From: Pestalotiopsis fici W106-1
Taxonomy: Eukaryota; Ascomycota; Sordariomycetes; Amphisphaeriales; Sporocadaceae
DNA length: 64,000 nt
Assembly: GCF_000516985.1 (NCBI RefSeq)
Contig: NW_006917093.1
Span: 868,001 to 932,000 of the forward strand
Reading direction: 5' to 3'
Numbering within the stretch: the first letter of the stretch is position 1; the number at the start of each line of letters is the position of its first letter. Position numbers and translations under genes: made by a program. The notes beneath the pieces were generated by a model. That model searched no databases. It was not told where the DNA came from and worked only from the letters and a program-made list of their open reading frames with translations. Positions 1 to 11,641 of the stretch are shown here, piece by piece.

Positions 1-79
1 ACGCAACGATCTGGACTCGATCCGCGGTTTCGCTGGAGCTGCTTGCGCAAGGTTGCCTTGACCTTGGGGACGGCTCCAT
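1..79 (-). CDS. possible 5' end of a divergent gene cut by the left edge
   Basis: On the minus strand an ATG at 79-77 in a strong context (A at -3, G at +4) opens a frame that stays open to the window edge (26 codons, rich in Ser and Arg). The minus-strand sequence ahead of it is pyrimidine-rich and then turns A-rich just before the ATG, the usual look of a filamentous-fungal leader. A different minus-strand frame has the better codon bias here, so the frame is not settled. No function can be given from so short a piece. Confidence 0.3.
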   Translation of the reverse strand, partial: MEPSPRSRQPCASSSSETADRVQIVA

Positions 80-541
80 GTTTTCCTTGTAATCTCGATT
101 GTGTTTTGACGTCGAAGGAGCAAAAGAGTGGGAAGGGTAAAGAAGAAAAATACAACACGGACAAGAATAACAGAAAACTCGCTTAGATAACTGCCTTTTC
201 TGCAGCATCCGTCTGGCGATTTAGACTATTCTTCTTGCTTGACTTAAACGCACGACTCCCTCCACCTCCCGGCCTGTCAACCTCTAGCAACCTTTTTTTT
301 TTCTTCCCCTTGTCTATTATACATCACACTCTTTAAACTCTTGACCATTGTGGGCCAACTTGGCTTTTCAACTTTTCCACATCATCTGTCCGTTCAAAAG
401 AATTATATCACATCAAAGGGATAGGACAGAATCTACAAACGCTTCCAAATCACATTGTCGCCGTTGTCGTCCACTATAGTCTCTATAGCAGACTATTACG
501 ACAAACCAGCCACACATCCGCCACCCGCTGCGTATGCCGTC
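80..541. promoter_or_regulatory. promoter/leader region upstream of the PH-domain gene
   Basis: No gene is supported here. The plus strand has a CT-rich stretch around 255-320 with a run of ten T at 293-302, typical of fungal promoters and leaders. An open frame without an ATG precedes the chosen start of the next gene from 425 onward, but it is closed by a TAG at 422-424. Confidence 0.5.
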
Positions 542-3085
542 ATGGAGGTGGATTCTTTTGCAGAGCGACCATTGAGTCCCTCTATTGGGATGTTCGAGTC
601 TCTCAAGTCGAGGCCGAGTTCCAGCTTGCGCCGCGCTCGCCCGCCGAATATTGTTATATGCGACGAGAACAAAACCCCGTTGCGCCCAGATCCCCGAGCA
701 GAGAAGTCTGCAAAGCGAGAATCTAAGGTTGGGCTGCGGAGTATCTTTGGTCGAACCAAGTCTACGAAGACAAGAAATGGCCATGTCGATGATGTGGACG
801 ATTCGACTGCGCCCAACGAGGCTGCAAAGTCTGGATCTACCAAGGCATCGTTTGCTGATAGGCATTGGCCATATAGTCTCCAAGCCTCGCGATCTGACCT
901 GACCTTGGCGAGTATGCCGAGCTTGTTCTCGTCAAAGTCGAATGGATCTTCACTGGGTCTCCACAGGCGGGCACACGAAGGAAGCAGTAGTAGCAAGCTT
1001 AGTTCTGGTGCTTCCAGCCCGCCTGCCGATGCCTGGAATCCGCCTCCGCTATTTCAAGTCTATCCGCAAGCCATCATGCATGATACCCTGCCAGCCTGCG
1101 CTGCCTCTGCCGAAGCACTTGCAAAGCTCAATGCCAGTCATAATGTACTGACAAAAGAGGAACCGATTCCGGAAGAGGGCTCAGAAAAGAAGGAGGAAAA
1201 ACCAAAGAAGCTGCACCAACGACATGCAGGAGCCCGTGGCGCTCTCGAATGGACCACAAAGACGTATGCTCTTGTTACCTCTGGTTACTTGCTACAGTAT
1301 GCCGCCGACGGTCACCACGATCGGTCGCCTGAAAAGATTCTTCGACTTAGCAAAGATTCGGCAGCTTTTGCGAGCGACTTGATTCCAGGAAAGCATTGGG
1401 TTCTGCAAGTTGTTGCATGCATGGACACTAGTTCGGATTCGCGATCCTTCATCTCCAAATTGGCACTTCGCGGAACTGAGAGGAAGTTTGTCTCGACCAT
1501 GCTCATGGTTTTCGAACGCGCCGAGGATATGGATGGCTGGCTGGCCGTATTGCGAAAAGAAATCGTGGAACTAGGTGGCAAGAAGCAACTAACAGAAACT
1601 GGAGAGGTCAAGTCAGTTGATGTGGACGCTCAACTCAAGACAAAGAACAGTCAGAGGACCATCGTTGTCCGTGATCCGTCCCGTTTCTCGACCATGGGTT
1701 CGCAAGACTTTTCAGGTCTCGCGGACGATGAGGTGCAGGAGCATGATCACGGCCTCCCAATGATACCTACATCTGACTTCAACCCTGATCTATCCATGGA
1801 CAACGGATCGTTTACTGAAAGCCACTGTTCTTCGGATGGACAGCGTCTCGAAAGCCTACGAGATAGCCGGGAAAGCAATACCCGTTTCTCCTACATCTCC
1901 TCAAGCCAAAGAACCCATGGCACGACTGCGAATTCCTCGCCATCGTGCTCGCCTACACGGACCAGCTTCTCAAGTAAACGAGGCGACTCCAAATCTTCCC
2001 AGGGCGGCCAAACGAATCAGACAGAGATTCGGCTACGACCAAACTCGCAAGCGATATCCATGCGCAGACAGTCGGTACAAGCTGTGATGGCTAGCTTTGA
2101 TGCTCAACCCAACTACGAATCGCGCCCAGGTTCCTCCGCAACAACCAATGACGAGAGCAACCACACGTCGGCCAGACAGAGTATTCCAAACTTTAGCAAG
2201 AGACTCTCAACGTCATCCGCTGGGTCACAGACAACGCCGGCAGACACCCAGGTGACCCCGTTGTCTGTACTTGTCCCTTTGGTAATCGAACCTGAGCCAA
2301 CCAAGTCTTGTAGAAAGCCGCCACCAACTTTTGGCGCGTCTAGGCCACTTTCGACGGTGATGGACCTACCCTCGCCGAGATCTCCCCTCTCTCCATCATT
2401 TCCTCCTGCCAATGCCATGCTGGATGCGCCAGACTCGCCAGCCATGTTCTCTGGCTGGGCGCAACGAGAAGCTGTCCCTCAGGCCCAGGCTAAGCACCTG
2501 TCTCCCGCAGAGTCTCGCTTGGCTGCTAAGCGACTTTCATCTTCCCCGGTACCATCAGATGCGCGAACTGCACCTCGTCGCTTTGGCAGCCTGACCAACT
2601 TGCGGGCAGCAGCCGAGGACGCGACAGAGTCGACCAATGAGCATCCTAGATTCATACTGTCAAGTTCAGTAGCAAGCCGGAGAGAGCAATTTGAGTTGAC
2701 TACCAGGAACAGCAAAGAAGCACCAAGGTCTTCATCCGCCCTGGGTGCATATGGTTCTGATGAGGTGTCTTCTGAGAAGCCACTGTCTAAAGCTCCCTCT
2801 TACAAACGGTCTACGATGATGGCTGACAATGCTTTCCGTCAAGCGTGTCCATTGCGTGCAAAGATGGAAGCAACACCAAAGACAAAGGCAAGCAAACCCT
2901 CGTCGCCGCGAGAGAGGCCAAGAAGCCCCAAGTCCAGATCTCCTTCGCATTCACCTCAACACTTGGATGTTGACATCCAGGCGAAAGGTCTGGGGGTTCG
3001 CAGAAGTATGCCTCAACTATGTGTTGGGCCGCCTCTGTTGCCTCCTCCCAATCGTGCCTTGCCACCGATTCCTCAAAAGGACTAG
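542..3085 (+). CDS. PH-domain-containing protein, mostly disordered
   Basis: Single-exon gene of 847 residues. The start is the first ATG in the frame (542, context GTCATGG); the 29 upstream in-frame codons have no ATG. A stretch resembling a pleckstrin-homology domain lies at about residues 233-343: it opens with a small basic segment, continues as beta-like strands, and ends in a helix with the Trp of GWLAVL, as the last PH helix does. The rest is Ser/Pro-rich and low in complexity, with several basic patches and a proline-rich end (LPPPNRALPPIPQ), which suggests a scaffold with SH3-binding potential. PH domains bind phosphoinositides or proteins at membranes, so a cortical or signalling role is inferred. 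No catalytic domain is visible, and I do not recognise a named orthologue. Confidence 0.85.
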   Translation: MEVDSFAERPLSPSIGMFESLKSRPSSSLRRARPPNIVICDENKTPLRPDPRAEKSAKRESKVGLRSIFGRTKSTKTRNGHVDDVDDSTAPNEAAKSGSTKASFADRHWPYSLQASRSDLTLASMPSLFSSKSNGSSLGLHRRAHEGSSSSKLSSGASSPPADAWNPPPLFQVYPQAIMHDTLPACAASAEALAKLNASHNVLTKEEPIPEEGSEKKEEKPKKLHQRHAGARGALEWTTKTYALVTSGYLLQYAADGHHDRSPEKILRLSKDSAAFASDLIPGKHWVLQVVACMDTSSDSRSFISKLALRGTERKFVSTMLMVFERAEDMDGWLAVLRKEIVELGGKKQLTETGEVKSVDVDAQLKTKNSQRTIVVRDPSRFSTMGSQDFSGLADDEVQEHDHGLPMIPTSDFNPDLSMDNGSFTESHCSSDGQRLESLRDSRESNTRFSYISSSQRTHGTTANSSPSCSPTRTSFSSKRGDSKSSQGGQTNQTEIRLRPNSQAISMRRQSVQAVMASFDAQPNYESRPGSSATTNDESNHTSARQSIPNFSKRLSTSSAGSQTTPADTQVTPLSVLVPLVIEPEPTKSCRKPPPTFGASRPLSTVMDLPSPRSPLSPSFPPANAMLDAPDSPAMFSGWAQREAVPQAQAKHLSPAESRLAAKRLSSSPVPSDARTAPRRFGSLTNLRAAAEDATESTNEHPRFILSSSVASRREQFELTTRNSKEAPRSSSALGAYGSDEVSSEKPLSKAPSYKRSTMMADNAFRQACPLRAKMEATPKTKASKPSSPRERPRSPKSRSPSHSPQHLDVDIQAKGLGVRRSMPQLCVGPPLLPPPNRALPPIPQKD

Positions 3086-4150
3086 AACGTATGAACACGT
3101 TCAGAGTTCAGCGGTGTTCAATTGCATTTCCTATTGCAAATACCGTCCCGAGTTCACACTCATATTTTCTTATCAAAAATTTGTACTCTATCATAGCGAT
3201 CATGAAGGCGTTTTTGTTTATGCGGATAGAACCTCCAGCTGCGAGAAGCGGGCCGCTTGACATTTCTTTTTTCTCTCTCCTTTGTGCAATATCTGGCATT
3301 ATACTCAGGTGTTTGGGCTTTTTTATTATTGGGCAGACTTGGTGTTTGTTGGAGCAAAGGGAAAGAGATACCCGTTGGGCATGAATCTAGATACTTATGA
3401 TGAAAATGTATAGTCAAAAGAGCTGCCACCAGCGAAGTGGTTTTTGGTGCGGAAGACACAAGTATGAATTGACACTGTTGAGATAACAACCCATCTACCT
3501 CCCGCATCCTTGTTGCTGTAAACATAATGAGTCTAGTTTAAGTGGTTCACAATGGCATAAAATCATGAGTGTTGAATTTTGAACGTGACAATACCCAATA
3601 TATCCAAATTTATATGCAGCTGCCAATATCTCTCATTTTTGTTGCCAACTTTGAAATACCAACATTGGGTAGCTGTATTTACATTGCAGGGAACCCAAAG
3701 GCAAAAGTAGCGTTTGATCACTGATGGTAGCACTCGTGGCCAACTGCTGTATGGAGTTCTTAGTTTGTGCGCACAGCGGAGTCCACTTTAAGGAGGAAGG
3801 ACACCATGTGCGTGCTGCAGATAGGAAGAATCATGAAAGCTGGAAACCTGAGCATCAAGCCACGAATGAATTGTAGTTTGCAGAATTAATAGACCTGTTG
3901 CCAGCATAAGCGCCGCATTTCTTGGAGATGAACCATTGATATCCTGACTCACTTGAGGGAGGCGAAGGTGAGATTTGGGCGGTTTTGGAGGGGTCAAATA
4001 AATTGCCCCACACTCCCGCAAATAATTATTCCAACGACCAAAAATCATCAAAAGAAGGACGACAACAACGCGAATCGAAAGCAAAACCCATCAACAACGG
4101 TCGACTTCACGCGTGCACTCAAATTACCGTACACATCACAAACCGCAAAT
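3086..4150. other. intergenic: 3' end of PH gene and eIF3g promoter
   Basis: No coding frame with fungal codon bias is seen. The first part is AT-rich and should hold the 3' UTR of the PH gene. The last 200 bases are rich in A and C and should hold the leader of the eIF3g gene. No RNA gene is recognised. Confidence 0.5.
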
Positions 4151-5272
4151 ATGTCGAACACAGCTAGGTACGACTTGCCCTTTCGCCATTTTTTCCAGCT
4201 CCTGGCGCCAGGCCCTCCGCCCACAGGAGGAGAAAGTCCACGATCGCGATTTCGAAGAAGAGGAACAGCTAACTAACCGCACCTATGCAGGGATTGGGCG
4301 GATGACGATGATCTCGATGAGACCACCCAGGCCGAGCTGCCTCCTCCCCAGACCATCCAGAACAAGGACGGCACCAAGACCACCATCACCTACCGCTACA
4401 ACGAGGATGGCCAGAAGGTCAAGACCACCCGGCGGATCCGCCTCGTGACGCACCGCGAGGTCGTCAACCCGCGCGTCGCCGAGCGCAAGACCTGGTCCAA
4501 GTTTGGCCTGTCGGCCAACGACAAGCAGGGCCCCCAGAGCGACACGACCTCGGTCGGTGAGAACATCATCTTCCGCCTCTCGACCAACTGGAAGAAGGAC
4601 ACCAAGGACGAGGCCAAGGACGCCCAGGCCAACGCCATGAAGGACAAGCTCAAGGACAAGACGGTCAAGTGTCGTATCTGTAACGGCGAGCATTTCACTG
4701 CCCGCTGTCCCTACAAGGACACCATGGCCCCCGTCGGCGCCGAGGGTGCTGCCGACCCCGCTGCCGGCATGGGCGACGAGCCTGCCCCGTCCTCTGCTGG
4801 CGGCCTTGGCGCAAAGAAGGGCAGCTACGTTCCTCCTGCTCTCAGAAACGGCGGCGGTGCCGCAGGTGCCGGTGGCGAGAGGATGGGTGGCAAGTTTGGC
4901 GAGCGGGACGACTTTGCTACGCTGCGTGTTACAAACGTAGGTTCTCTCCTATTCAGACTTTTCGCCCCACTGGCGATACCCCCGAGAGTTTTTTTTTTGC
5001 CATGATGGAAACAAGACAAGAATACTAATGTGATTCACAACTAACAGGTTTCCGAAATGGCCGAGGAAGGCGAGCTCCGCGACATGTTCGAGCGCTTTGG
5101 ACGTGTTACACGTGTGTTCCTTGCCAAGGACAGGGAGACGGGCTTGGCCAAGGGTTTCGCTTTCATCAGCTTCGTGGACAGAGAGGATGCCGTCAAGGCA
5201 TGCAACAAGATGGACGGTTACGGTTTCAAGCATCTTATCCTGCGCGTAGAGTTTGCCAAGAAGGCCCAGTAA
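4151..5272 (+). CDS. TIF35: translation initiation factor eIF3 subunit G
   Basis: Three exons: 4151-4167, 4291-4936 and 5048-5272; both introns have GT-AG ends and consistent phase, giving 295 residues. The first coding exon is only 17 nt. The N-terminus is acidic ([12 protein letters not shown]), followed by the eIF3g domain with the conserved [15 protein letters not shown] segment (residues 64-78). A CCHC zinc knuckle follows (C133, C136, H140, C145), then a Gly/Ala-rich linker with [10 protein letters not shown]-terminal RRM covers about 216-293, with RNP2 LRVTNV and RNP1 KGFAFISF. eIF3g is part of the eIF3 complex on the 40S subunit and helps scanning and reinitiation in the cytosol. Length and domain order are normal for the family. 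Confidence 0.97.
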
Positions 5273-6449
5273 ATGGGGATGGAAGAGAGAAAAGAAAAGT
5301 TTGTTGCTCGCAGCATCTGGGAAGGGGAGGTTTAACGTTGTGTAATTGCATCAGGTTCACGAATATAGTAAGGGACATCTTTTCAGACCCCGTGGTACGG
5401 GATGTTCTGGGGGATTTCGCAGATGAGGAACTAGGCGCATATTTGATAGACTGTATTGCATTGTCAATGGATCATGATTACGAAATACGCTTCCCCGGGT
5501 TATATGTTGATTGGAAGATTGACAACATATTTAGCTGCTCCATGTGCTCACTCACATACGGTGATCACATATGACATATATTACTGTTATTTACGGACGG
5601 ACTTTCAAGTCAAAAATGGTCATAATATCAGAAAAGTCTTTTTTGACTAATAATGATGATGATATATAGTAGTATCAGATCTTTATTCAAGCCCGGCTTC
5701 CCAGGCGTGAATAAAATTCTACTTGTTCAAGGAAATCGCTGTTGATGATGATGGTGATGATGAAAAACGACGCGACGATACCCCGACCCTGAAAGCCATG
5801 ACCGAAAACACCTTTCGCTCTTGTTTCCTTGCCCGACGAACTGACTCTTTCAATGCGTCTCGCGTAGGGCAAAAAATGTGCTGCTTGTGTTTCCGTATAG
5901 TCATGAAGTCTCATAATCGTTTGTGTCGTCAGGTCGTAAAAGGACAAGGAAATATTTTGTGATTTGATATCGTTTGATTGCGAGAGCGGCCTCGAATAGG
6001 CCAGCCTGATTAATGCGAGTGTGGATATGTGTGATTCTTTAGTTGAGAGAATGACTGCTAGACCTTTGTGTGGCATCAATCTGCCCTTTCGGACATTATC
6101 ACTGAATCCTCAGGCCGAGTGATGTTTGTTGCATAGACAGAGACTATTTTGATTGTTGTTGAGGTTTTTTTTTTCTTCTGTAGCGATGGTGTTTGGTGTC
6201 CGTTTTGACGGACATTGAATGAATGAGCGCGACTTATGAAAAGCGCAAGTAGAGCTGCGAATGACTCGAGTATTGTATATGTGAAAAAGGAAATAACGAA
6301 TGTGGTGTTTGTGATGAACACGGGTATCAATCTGTGGTTGGGTATTGTCCTTCATGTCTTCTTGGAAGCCGGAACATGTTGAGAAATGAGAAGACAAGAG
6401 AAGAAGAGTTCTTTCTCCCCCGGCATAAGTGAGCCTAGAGAGAAGTCTT
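5273..6449. other. intergenic between convergent genes (3' UTRs)
   Basis: Stretch between the 3' ends of eIF3g (+) and the small charged protein (-). It is AT-rich, with GATGAT-type microsatellites near 5650 and 5741-5766 and a possible hairpin at 5502-5530. Frames here are short and have no coding bias. Confidence 0.5.
5502..5530. repeat. short inverted repeat downstream of eIF3g
   Basis: ATATGTTG (5502-5509) and CAACATAT (5523-5530) are perfect complements around a 13-nt loop, about 230 nt after the eIF3g stop. It could form a stem in the 3' UTR. An eight-base stem in AT-rich DNA can arise by chance. Confidence 0.35.
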
Positions 6450-6935
6450 TTACTTCTCCTCGTCCTGGTCCTCACCATCATCCTCGTGGGACTGGCGGGC
6501 CAGGGCCTCCTCGAGCTTCTTCTTGCGCTCCATGTCGCGCTGGCGCTTCTTGGAGTCGGCTGCCTTGCGCCTCTGCTCGCGCTTCTCGCCGACGAGGTAG
6601 GGGATGGCCTTGATGACGGAGAAGATGCCCTTGAAACCTTGCCCAAAGTGCGAAAAGGCCTCACGGAAATGCGTCTTGGTCTCATTGTAGCTTTCCCGGG
6701 CGCGGGTGGCGTGCTTCTTGGAGCGGTACGCCTTTTCGGCGCGCTGGGCCTTGAGGTACTGCTCCGAGGCCTGGCGGCGGTTCGTGATGAGCAGGTTCTC
6801 GGTGCCCGAGGTGCCGGGGCGCTTGAGAGGGAGCGGCTTCTCGTCGTCTGGAGAAGAGGGAGAAGCCGCGGCGCCCTTCTTTTTGCCCTTGGTGTTTTCC
6901 TTGACCATGGTGTCTTCGCTGCTGAAGAAAGGCAT
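6450..6935 (-). CDS. small charged protein, unrecognised
   Basis: Single frame of 161 residues with strongly biased codons (NNC/NNG), unlike the spacer around it. An ATG at 6935 opens MPFFSSEDTM; a second in-frame ATG nine codons later is an alternative start. The N-terminal third is Lys/Ser/Pro-rich with a KGKKKG patch. Residues about 50-85 look like a charged helix. A hydrophobic/amphipathic segment follows (GQGFKGIFSVIKAIPYLVGEK, starting near 97). The C-terminus is a long Lys/Arg/Glu helix ending in an acidic tail (EDDGEDQDEEK). There is no signal peptide. I do not recognise a family. The composition would suit a nucleic-acid-associated or membrane-peripheral protein, but that is only inference. 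Confidence 0.7.
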   Translation of the reverse strand: MPFFSSEDTMVKENTKGKKKGAAASPSSPDDEKPLPLKRPGTSGTENLLITNRRQASEQYLKAQRAEKAYRSKKHATRARESYNETKTHFREAFSHFGQGFKGIFSVIKAIPYLVGEKREQRRKAADSKKRQRDMERKKKLEEALARQSHEDDGEDQDEEK

Positions 6936-8633
6936 TAAAGGATTAGATTGATAGTTGACGTGTTGATTTGTAAGTTGATGGTTGTATCAAGTCGGTATAC
7001 ACTGATGGTGTTTGATGGGCGAGAGAGCGAAATCCACATGAAGAGAAAGGGGAGGAGAGAGCAGTTTGAGCATGTTGTGGTTCATGAGAGATGACACTTA
7101 TATGTATAGAATCATAGAGCTTTCCTTTTTGGGCAACTTGCCGTGTATCTACAGTAAGAGAGGCACAAGGTGATTGGTCACCGCTGTGGCATGAATCCCT
7201 ACAAGACGGAGCGAAAATGATCAAAAATGGTCAAGACTTCGGCATCTCCACAGCTTTTTTCCTTTTTCCTTTCGCAATATTCATGCACGAAGCCGTTGAG
7301 CCCTGACATGATTCTTTTAGTAGGCAGGGATGTGGATGATCTTGTCGAGATATTTCGAGGTGTTTGCTTGACTTTGGTTGGATGTAGTTCGTTTTGCATA
7401 AGAAACCAATTAAACACGAGTGGTCAGTGCTGGGCAAGTCGTGACTCTTTTTTTGTAAGGACCCTTGGAAACGCGTTTTTTGGAGAGACTGGACTGGAGA
7501 ACCCCGAAGAAGAGAGCTGTGGTACCTCAGTACTTGCATTATCAAGGTATGTAGCTACTTCGTACATCAATTATTCCGTACTTGCAGTAGTACAGAAATA
7601 AGTAGACATGCAGTGTCATTGCGGCACAGCTGACTTCGATGCATCTTTTCATCCGAGAATTCACCTGAGCTAATGTAAGAAAGAAGGCTCTGGCTTCAGG
7701 CCAATCTTCAATGCCATAATTCGACCAGCCTCATGTGAAACCACCACTCTCACAAACATTGAAAAGAGACGAAATAACTACATGGCCATTTGATTGAGAG
7801 ACCATCTGCCCGGTTGCGGCTGTCTGACAGCCGACCATTTGACGGATACCTGCCTACCTGCCTACCTGCCTGCCTACTGGCTCGCTCGCTCCTTCGCGTC
7901 CTCAACAATTGCAAACAGGTCCCGTTTGCCCAAAATTCAACCGAGCAACCAAGCATAAACTATCGCCAGCCATTCCTCATCTGGCCAACCGAAGGGTTTT
8001 TTTTCCAATTTGACCCAGCGCAATCCCATACCATACATATGCTTGCTGCCACGATATGCCCTACCTCGCCTACCTGTGATTGATTCACCTAACTTATCTA
8101 AGCTCCACCAATCCCTCGACCCCATCCCACACATGTGATATTCTCTCTCTCTTTTATTGCCTACCTACTCGCATTAATTGTGTGATTGGAACGAAACACA
8201 GACGCTTTGACACGCCCCTTCTCCAGACTTTTTAGTCATCGCCTCTTGCTTTCCCCAGACTGTTACAACGAAACAAAGCACCACGTATTAACGGCCGTGT
8301 CTGTTGTGACGTAGAACGTTCCAGTCACTTCTTCCTATGCGGATCGTGGCGGCTATTTGTGGATTCGAGACGGACCTGTTGTCCCATAGGTAGTGTAGCT
8401 GTGGGAGCTCCATTCAAACACTCCGCGCCGTTCGGCACGAGTCGCAGCTCCACCTCCCTTGGTGCTGGCACGCCGACTATTGATCAACCGCCGCCCGTCG
8501 GTTGCGAAACACCTCACGTGTCCCTTGCTTTGTTCTTCTTCTTTTCTCTTCCTCCTCTGTCTCTCCTTCTCTCCTCCTCTTCACTCAAGAATTGCCTGTC
8601 AATCATTCGACATCAACACACCAATTCTAGATC
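6936..8633. promoter_or_regulatory. divergent promoter region between the charged protein and cho2
   Basis: 1.7 kb without a supported gene. It contains a TACCTGCC-type repeat at about 7848-7877, further TACCT motifs near 8067 and 8160, and a long CT-rich leader at about 8532-8590 just before the cho2 ATG. Open frames such as 7227-7601 have no coding bias. Confidence 0.55.
7848..7877. repeat. imperfect TACCTGCC tandem repeat
   Basis: Four to five imperfect copies of an eight-base TACCTGCC unit stand side by side in the cho2 upstream region. The unit resembles the TACCTA motif found in many other spacers of this window. Confidence 0.6.
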
Positions 8634-11600
8634 ATGAGCACCGAAGGCCCTAGTGCCGTGGATTCGGGCGAGCTCCGCCACAGGCGCGCCGCCTCCACTA
8701 CGGATCCTGGATCTGCTTCTCCGCATGGGGAAACGGAGCCAACAGTCGAACATGAAACGGAGCCGAAATCCAGAAAGACGTTTGGCCGGACGCCGGACGG
8801 AACAAGTTAGTAGTGATTGCGACCATCTCGCAGAGTGAACTACTGACATTCAAATTCGTGATTAAATAGTCTTCACTGTACCTACCACGCATGATATGGT
8901 CTCGCAGCTGCTGGATCCCCGGCAGCCAAAGAACTTGTCAGATGTGCTCGTGCTAGCTATTCTCGCTGCTCACATTGCTCTGTTGTATCTTCTGCCTGCG
9001 TCTCTCAAGCGCCCCGTGCTTGCTGCCATCTTTCTGCTGTGGCGGACTGCTTATAATCTTGGCATCGGTCTTCTGCTCCAGGGCCAATCTAAAGAGAACA
9101 AACTGGTCAACTGGGCCAAGACATGGAAGCTCTTTGAGCACCCTTCAACAGGCAAAAACCCGAGGCCATGGGCCTACAAGCTTCTCAAGACTGAGCTGGA
9201 GGCCAAGATTCCTGAAGACTATGCCTTTGAAAAGGCCCCCCTGGAGTACAACACGTGGCTCGTCTTCCGCAGACTCGTGGATCTCATCCTCATGTGTGAT
9301 TTTGTGTCGTATTGCTTGTTTGCCATTGCTTGCGGCCATAGACCAGAAGGCGAAACAGCCCTCCTCGCGGCAGGCCGCTGGACCCTCGGTGTGGCCTTGG
9401 TAGGATTCAACCTCTGGGTCAAGCTCGATGCTCACCGTGTCGTCAAGGACTATGCCTGGTACTGGGGTGACTTCTTCTATTTGATTGACCAAGAGTTGAC
9501 CTTTGACGGCGTCTTTGAAATGGCGCCCCACCCCATGTACTCTATCGGTTACGCTGGCTATTATGGCATCTCCATGATGGCGGCTAGCTACGCTGTACTC
9601 CTCATCTCTGTCGTGGCACATGCCGCACAATTTGCCTTCTTGGTGCTGGTCGAGAATCCTCATATCGAGAAAACATACAATCCTCCCGCTCCTCGCAAGC
9701 GCGCCGATACCGTTACCTCTGCCGACTTGGGCGAGAGTCAAGGTGCTACCGCCTCGGACGCGGCACCATCTACGTCTTCAAAGGGTACACCAGCCCAGAT
9801 TCACAACCTCCTTGGAGTTGGCAACTTTGACCTTTTCCGGACAAGCGACTATACGGCTTTGCTACTTATCGGCTACATGACTGTCCTGACTCTCGTCACG
9901 CCCAGTACGCCTTTTTACCAATTCCTCTTCGTTCTTCACGCTACTCTTTGGCGGCTTTGGTATATGGTGGGTCTAGGTGTCATACTCGACCAGCAATCCA
10001 AGAACAAGGCATGGACTAGACACTTTCTCAAGTTTGGCGAAAGTACTGGCGAGGCATGGCGACAGTGGAAGGCCATGTACCACATTTCACAGATAATGGG
10101 CTACGCATCCTTTATTGCTGCTTGCTGGAAGGTGTACACCATCCCTGATTCGTGGGACTATGGTTTCGTACTGCTGAAGCACGTGGTGGGCGCAGCCTTG
10201 ATTACCCTTCAAATCTGGAGCGCAGTCAGCACCTACGAGTCACTGGGCGAATTTGGCTGGTTCTGTGGTGACTTCTTCTTTGACCAAAAGGCCAAGCTGA
10301 CCTACACCTCGATTTACCGTTTCTTAAACAACCCAGAACGTGTCTTTGGTACAGCTGGACTATGGGGAGCCGCACTGATCACTTGGAGCAGATCCATCTT
10401 CATTCTGGCTCTGGCAAGCCATCTTCTCATGCTGGCCTTCTTGCAATATGTTGAGAAGCCGCATATGCAAAAGATCTACGGACGCACCGTACGGAAGGAG
10501 GCTGGCCTTGTCAAATTCATCAAGAGCACACTTCCGCCGCCCGTCAAGGAATGGGGCACCAGTGTCAACAAGGTCGTCGATGACACTTCTCACTTTGTGG
10601 AAGAATTCCTGGAGACGGCTCGTCCAAAGCTTGCTGCCGGTGTTTCCACAATCGTGCGGGATACCACGGCTCTATTCAACAATGTGCCTGCCCGCCTTAC
10701 CCTGACCAAGCTGTCTCCGGATTTGGCAGGCTTTGACCCAAAGGATTATTCGATGAGTGTAGTCGGCGAGGCAGCTTCTCTGTCAGCCATCACAGAACGA
10801 GCCACTGGCAAGGAAGGCACTAATGCTCGCTTCCCCAGCGATCTCAACACCATGATTCTTGAATACGGCGCACCAATCAAGGTCAAGTGGACGGCACCAG
10901 CAAATCATCACAAGAAGGACTGGATTGGTCTGTATATGGTTGCAGACAATCGATCTCGTGAGAACACAGAGGTGCCCTCGCTTGGTCGCTGGGTTGCCGT
11001 CACGCCGAACCAGTACGATTCCACAATTGCTGATACACGCATTCTGAGCTCCGATGTACCGGTGAGCAGTAATGATGAGTCGCCAGAGGGTGAACTTGTC
11101 CAGGGCGAGGTTGCCTTTGAAGGCGATAAGCTGTGGTGGACAAGAGGTGTCTTTGAATTCCGGTATCATCACGGCGGAAGTCATCACGTCATGTCGATAT
11201 CGCAGCCCTTTGAGATACAGATTGGTCGCTTTGACGAGGAAGACGTCGAAGTGGACTCCCATGGCATGTACCAAAAGTCTGTCGAGTCTTCCCTTCTACC
11301 GCTGGTCCAAAACTGTTTCGACCGGAACCCCGACATTGCCCCAAGTACACCCGAAGAGCCATTTGGCAATCACGTGGAGCGGGACGGGAAATATGCTCGA
11401 AGAGTTGTCTACGCTATTCAGCAAATGTTTGGTATCGAGTTTGCTCCCGCTGTTGTGCCAGCAGATGGTAACGTGAGGAACCTTGCTTGGAGAATCTGCA
11501 ATGCCAAGCAAGTTCTTGTAAGTATTTCTTGTTTGCTGACTATGTTTCGAGTCCCGTGCTAACAGATATCTCAAGGCACCCTACAGCATGTCCCATTCCA

Positions 11601-11641
11601 AAGGAACAAGTACTCCGGCGGCTGAGAAGGGGAGCTTTTGA
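8634..11641 (+). CDS. cho2: phosphatidylethanolamine N-methyltransferase
   Basis: Three exons: 8634-8805, 8870-11517 and 11576-11641 (961 residues, phases consistent). Cho2 uses S-adenosylmethionine for the first methylation of phosphatidylethanolamine on the way to phosphatidylcholine, in the ER membrane; Opi3 does the later steps. The protein has many membrane segments and two related halves. Each half ends in the PEMT-type signature: [15 protein letters not shown] near residue 275 followed by [10 protein letters not shown], then [14 protein letters not shown] and [12 protein letters not shown] long C-terminal soluble part follows. The short N-terminal exon and the [16 protein letters not shown] junction fit the family, as does the small last exon ([11 protein letters not shown]). 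Length is normal for fungal Cho2. A CT-rich leader precedes the ATG. Confidence 0.97.

Noticed and set aside
413..996. Minus-strand frames overlapping the start of the PH-domain gene
   Set aside because: Shadow frames: the plus-strand frame is long, has coding bias and a PH domain, while the opposite frames have no motif.
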